A stretch of DNA of 64,000 bases from Bremerella alba (GTDB taxonomy: Bacteria > Planctomycetota > Planctomycetia > Pirellulales > Pirellulaceae): positions 186,001 through 250,000 of the forward strand of contig NZ_JABRWO010000010.1 in assembly GCF_013618625.1 (NCBI RefSeq). The letters run 5' to 3'. The position numbers were made by a program, and so were the translations under genes. Each line of letters starts with the position of its first letter. Position 1 is the stretch's first letter. A model generated the notes under the pieces. The model was not told the origin of the DNA. It did not search any database and was given only the letters and a program-made list of their open reading frames with translations. Positions 62,827 to 64,000 of the stretch are shown here, piece by piece.

Positions 62827-64000
62827 ATGAGATCTAGGCCAACGCTGACATCGCGATCTGCAGGACTTGTTTGGGTCCTTTCCCTCTTGCTCCTAAGCGC
62901 ATCGCAAAGCTTGGGTCAGGCTCAAGATGTGTTCGTTCGGGCCGAGTTCTCGCTCACTGTCGAGCTTCCCGAAACCAAAAACGATACCAAGAACCTGCTG
63001 GCCCAGGTCGATCAGCAACTGCAGCAGGAAAAGTGGCAGGACGCGATCGACACGCTCGAGCGGCTTATCAGCGGGCATGGCAGCGAGTTGATTGCCCAGG
63101 GAAACGACCAGGTCGACTTGGGAAGCCAGTATGTCTATTACGTCGAACTGAAGACGTATCTGCGTCGCCGCATCTCTGAGTATGCACGGCAGATGCCCGA
63201 GTTCCTGGAGGTCTACCGTTCACGGATCGATTCCTTGGCCAAGCAAGACCTGGACGCCGCGATGGTCACGCGCGACCCGGCCCAGCTTGCCGCCGCGATC
63301 GACAACTACTTTCTGAGCAGTCATGCCGACCAGGCTTTGCTGCACTTGGGTGATCTGCTTCTCGAACAAGGTCGCTTTAATGAAGCACGCACTGCCTGGG
63401 AACGCATCTCGCCGCGTTATCGAACGCCGAAGGACCCACAAGGTGTATTACTCGCCATGGCAGGTCAGCCCATTTGGGTTGCCGTAGATGGTGTCGATTG
63501 GGGACAGCATCGCGACTATATCGAAGGTCTGTTAAACGAGAACCAAACCTCGAGTTCGCTGGCCACTATTCCCGCGAGCGACGTTGACCCGGCGGCCGTC
63601 TGGGCTCGGCTTTGTCTGGCGTCGTGGTTGGAAGGAAGCAGCGATCGCGCTGCGGTCGAACTGGAACTGCTGCGGCAATTGCATCCGGCTGCCCAAGGGT
63701 ATTTGGCAGGGCGTGAAGTGAACTATGCTCAGCGGCTTACCAAGCTTGTCGCGTCGTCCCCGGGCGAGCATGCTTTACAGCAAGCAAACAGCTGGCCAAC
63801 ATTCGCAGGCTCGTACGCACGAACGGCCCAAGCCGACCTGCCAGAGCGGGCCAAAACTTACCAACCCAATTGGAGCGTTTCTCTCGAGACGCAAGCGTTA
63901 TCGCGTCCTGCGGGGCGAAACGGCTTAAGCGAGGATGACGAACTGCAAGATATCCCCCTGATTGCTGAATCTTCCGAGGCTCTGCTCAGTACGTTTCCCG
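62827..64000 (+). CDS. Secreted TPR plus PQQ-type protein, 3' end outside the window
   Basis: ATG at 62827 opens a frame with no stop to the last base (391 codons present). The N-terminus is a signal peptide (V-L-S-L-L-L-L-S-A-S-Q-S-L-G-Q-A-Q). The following helices show TPR-like pairs (E-K-W-Q-D-A-I-D-T-L-E-R-L-I; G-D-L-L-L-E-Q-G-R-F-N-E-A). W-P-T-F-A-G-S-Y-A-R near residue 322 resembles the opening motif of PQQ-type propellers in planctomycetes, so a BamB-like propeller probably continues beyond the window. It may be unrelated to the oxidase cluster, from whose last gene it is 171 bases away. Confidence 0.78.
   Translation, partial: MRSRPTLTSRSAGLVWVLSLLLLSASQSLGQAQDVFVRAEFSLTVELPETKNDTKNLLAQVDQQLQQEKWQDAIDTLERLISGHGSELIAQGNDQVDLGSQYVYYVELKTYLRRRISEYARQMPEFLEVYRSRIDSLAKQDLDAAMVTRDPAQLAAAIDNYFLSSHADQALLHLGDLLLEQGRFNEARTAWERISPRYRTPKDPQGVLLAMAGQPIWVAVDGVDWGQHRDYIEGLLNENQTSSSLATIPASDVDPAAVWARLCLASWLEGSSDRAAVELELLRQLHPAAQGYLAGREVNYAQRLTKLVASSPGEHALQQANSWPTFAGSYARTAQADLPERAKTYQPNWSVSLETQALSRPAGRNGLSEDDELQDIPLIAESSEALLSTFP

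Noticed and set aside
1-64000. tRNA, rRNA, CRISPR arrays, insertion sequences, prophage genes
   Set aside because: Read for on both strands; no cloverleaf ends, spaced direct repeats, transposase or phage motifs were recognised. A covariance-model scan would be needed to exclude small RNAs.

Overview
The window is a gene-dense stretch of a chromosome from a planctomycete, most likely of the order Pirellulales (Blastopirellula/Bremerella/Rhodopirellula-like). The evidence is two DUF1559 pseudopilin-type proteins (prepilin N-terminus and a C-terminal H-P-G-G...L-G-D-G motif), four secreted sulfatases, PQQ-propeller and TPR proteins with the W-x-x-F-R-G-P-N-G motif, transthyretin-like lipoproteins, and membrane proteins beginning with an N-P-F/Y-x-x-P motif. 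No rRNA, tRNA, CRISPR array, integrase or transposase was recognised.

Region by region. 1-8.2 kb: a secreted propeller protein, a membrane protein, a DUF1559/lipoprotein pair, a DUF4404 protein, and a tandem of HtrA-like proteins: one with an intact catalytic triad and one degenerate, with its PDZ domain placed inside the protease fold. An atypical SDR follows. 8.2-14.3 kb: two related membrane proteins, an iduronate-2-sulfatase-like sulfatase, a TPR protein and argG. 14.3-17.9 kb: the least ordinary part, with a lone AT-richer MauJ/HEPN-like gene, palindromic repeats and a 5'-truncated arylsulfotransferase remnant. 18-27 kb: housekeeping-like singletons (YkvA, amidohydrolase, PhyH, RDD, low-molecular-weight phosphatase, YHYH, two convergent alpha/beta hydrolases, YpfJ metallopeptidase, a lipoprotein, a putative papain-fold hydrolase). 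27-33.2 kb: a XylR-type regulator divergent from an operon of three sulfatases, probably for use of sulfated polysaccharide. 33.7-42.3 kb: a CelD-type acetyltransferase, a Gfo/Idh/MocA oxidoreductase, small membrane proteins, a second DUF1559/lipoprotein pair, a haloacid dehalogenase, an ABC-2 permease and a lipoprotein.

42.7-49 kb holds a TolC-type outer-membrane lipoprotein and the nucleotide genes pyrB, a dihydroorotase homologue that has lost its metal ligands, a YacP-type NYN nuclease gene and (opposite strand) purD. 49.4-62.7 kb is one long respiratory cluster: two tandem secreted cupredoxins, a dihaem cytochrome c lipoprotein, cytochrome oxidase subunits II and I (A2-type, Y-S-H-P signature), haem A synthase, haem O synthase, subunit III with an insertion of about 200 residues, subunit IV, an ABC ATPase/permease pair, a protein with two fused SCO domains, a DUF420/CtaM-like protein and a small C-P-T-C membrane protein. 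The last gene, a TPR plus PQQ-type protein, runs off the end.

Most notable for follow-up: the non-catalytic dihydroorotase beside pyrB, the rearranged pseudo-HtrA beside an active HtrA, the tandem-SCO and inserted COX III in the oxidase cluster, the shared N-P-F/Y motif on otherwise different membrane proteins, and palindromic arrays upstream of the efflux and sulfatase genes. Family assignments come from motifs read by eye; no database search was run.
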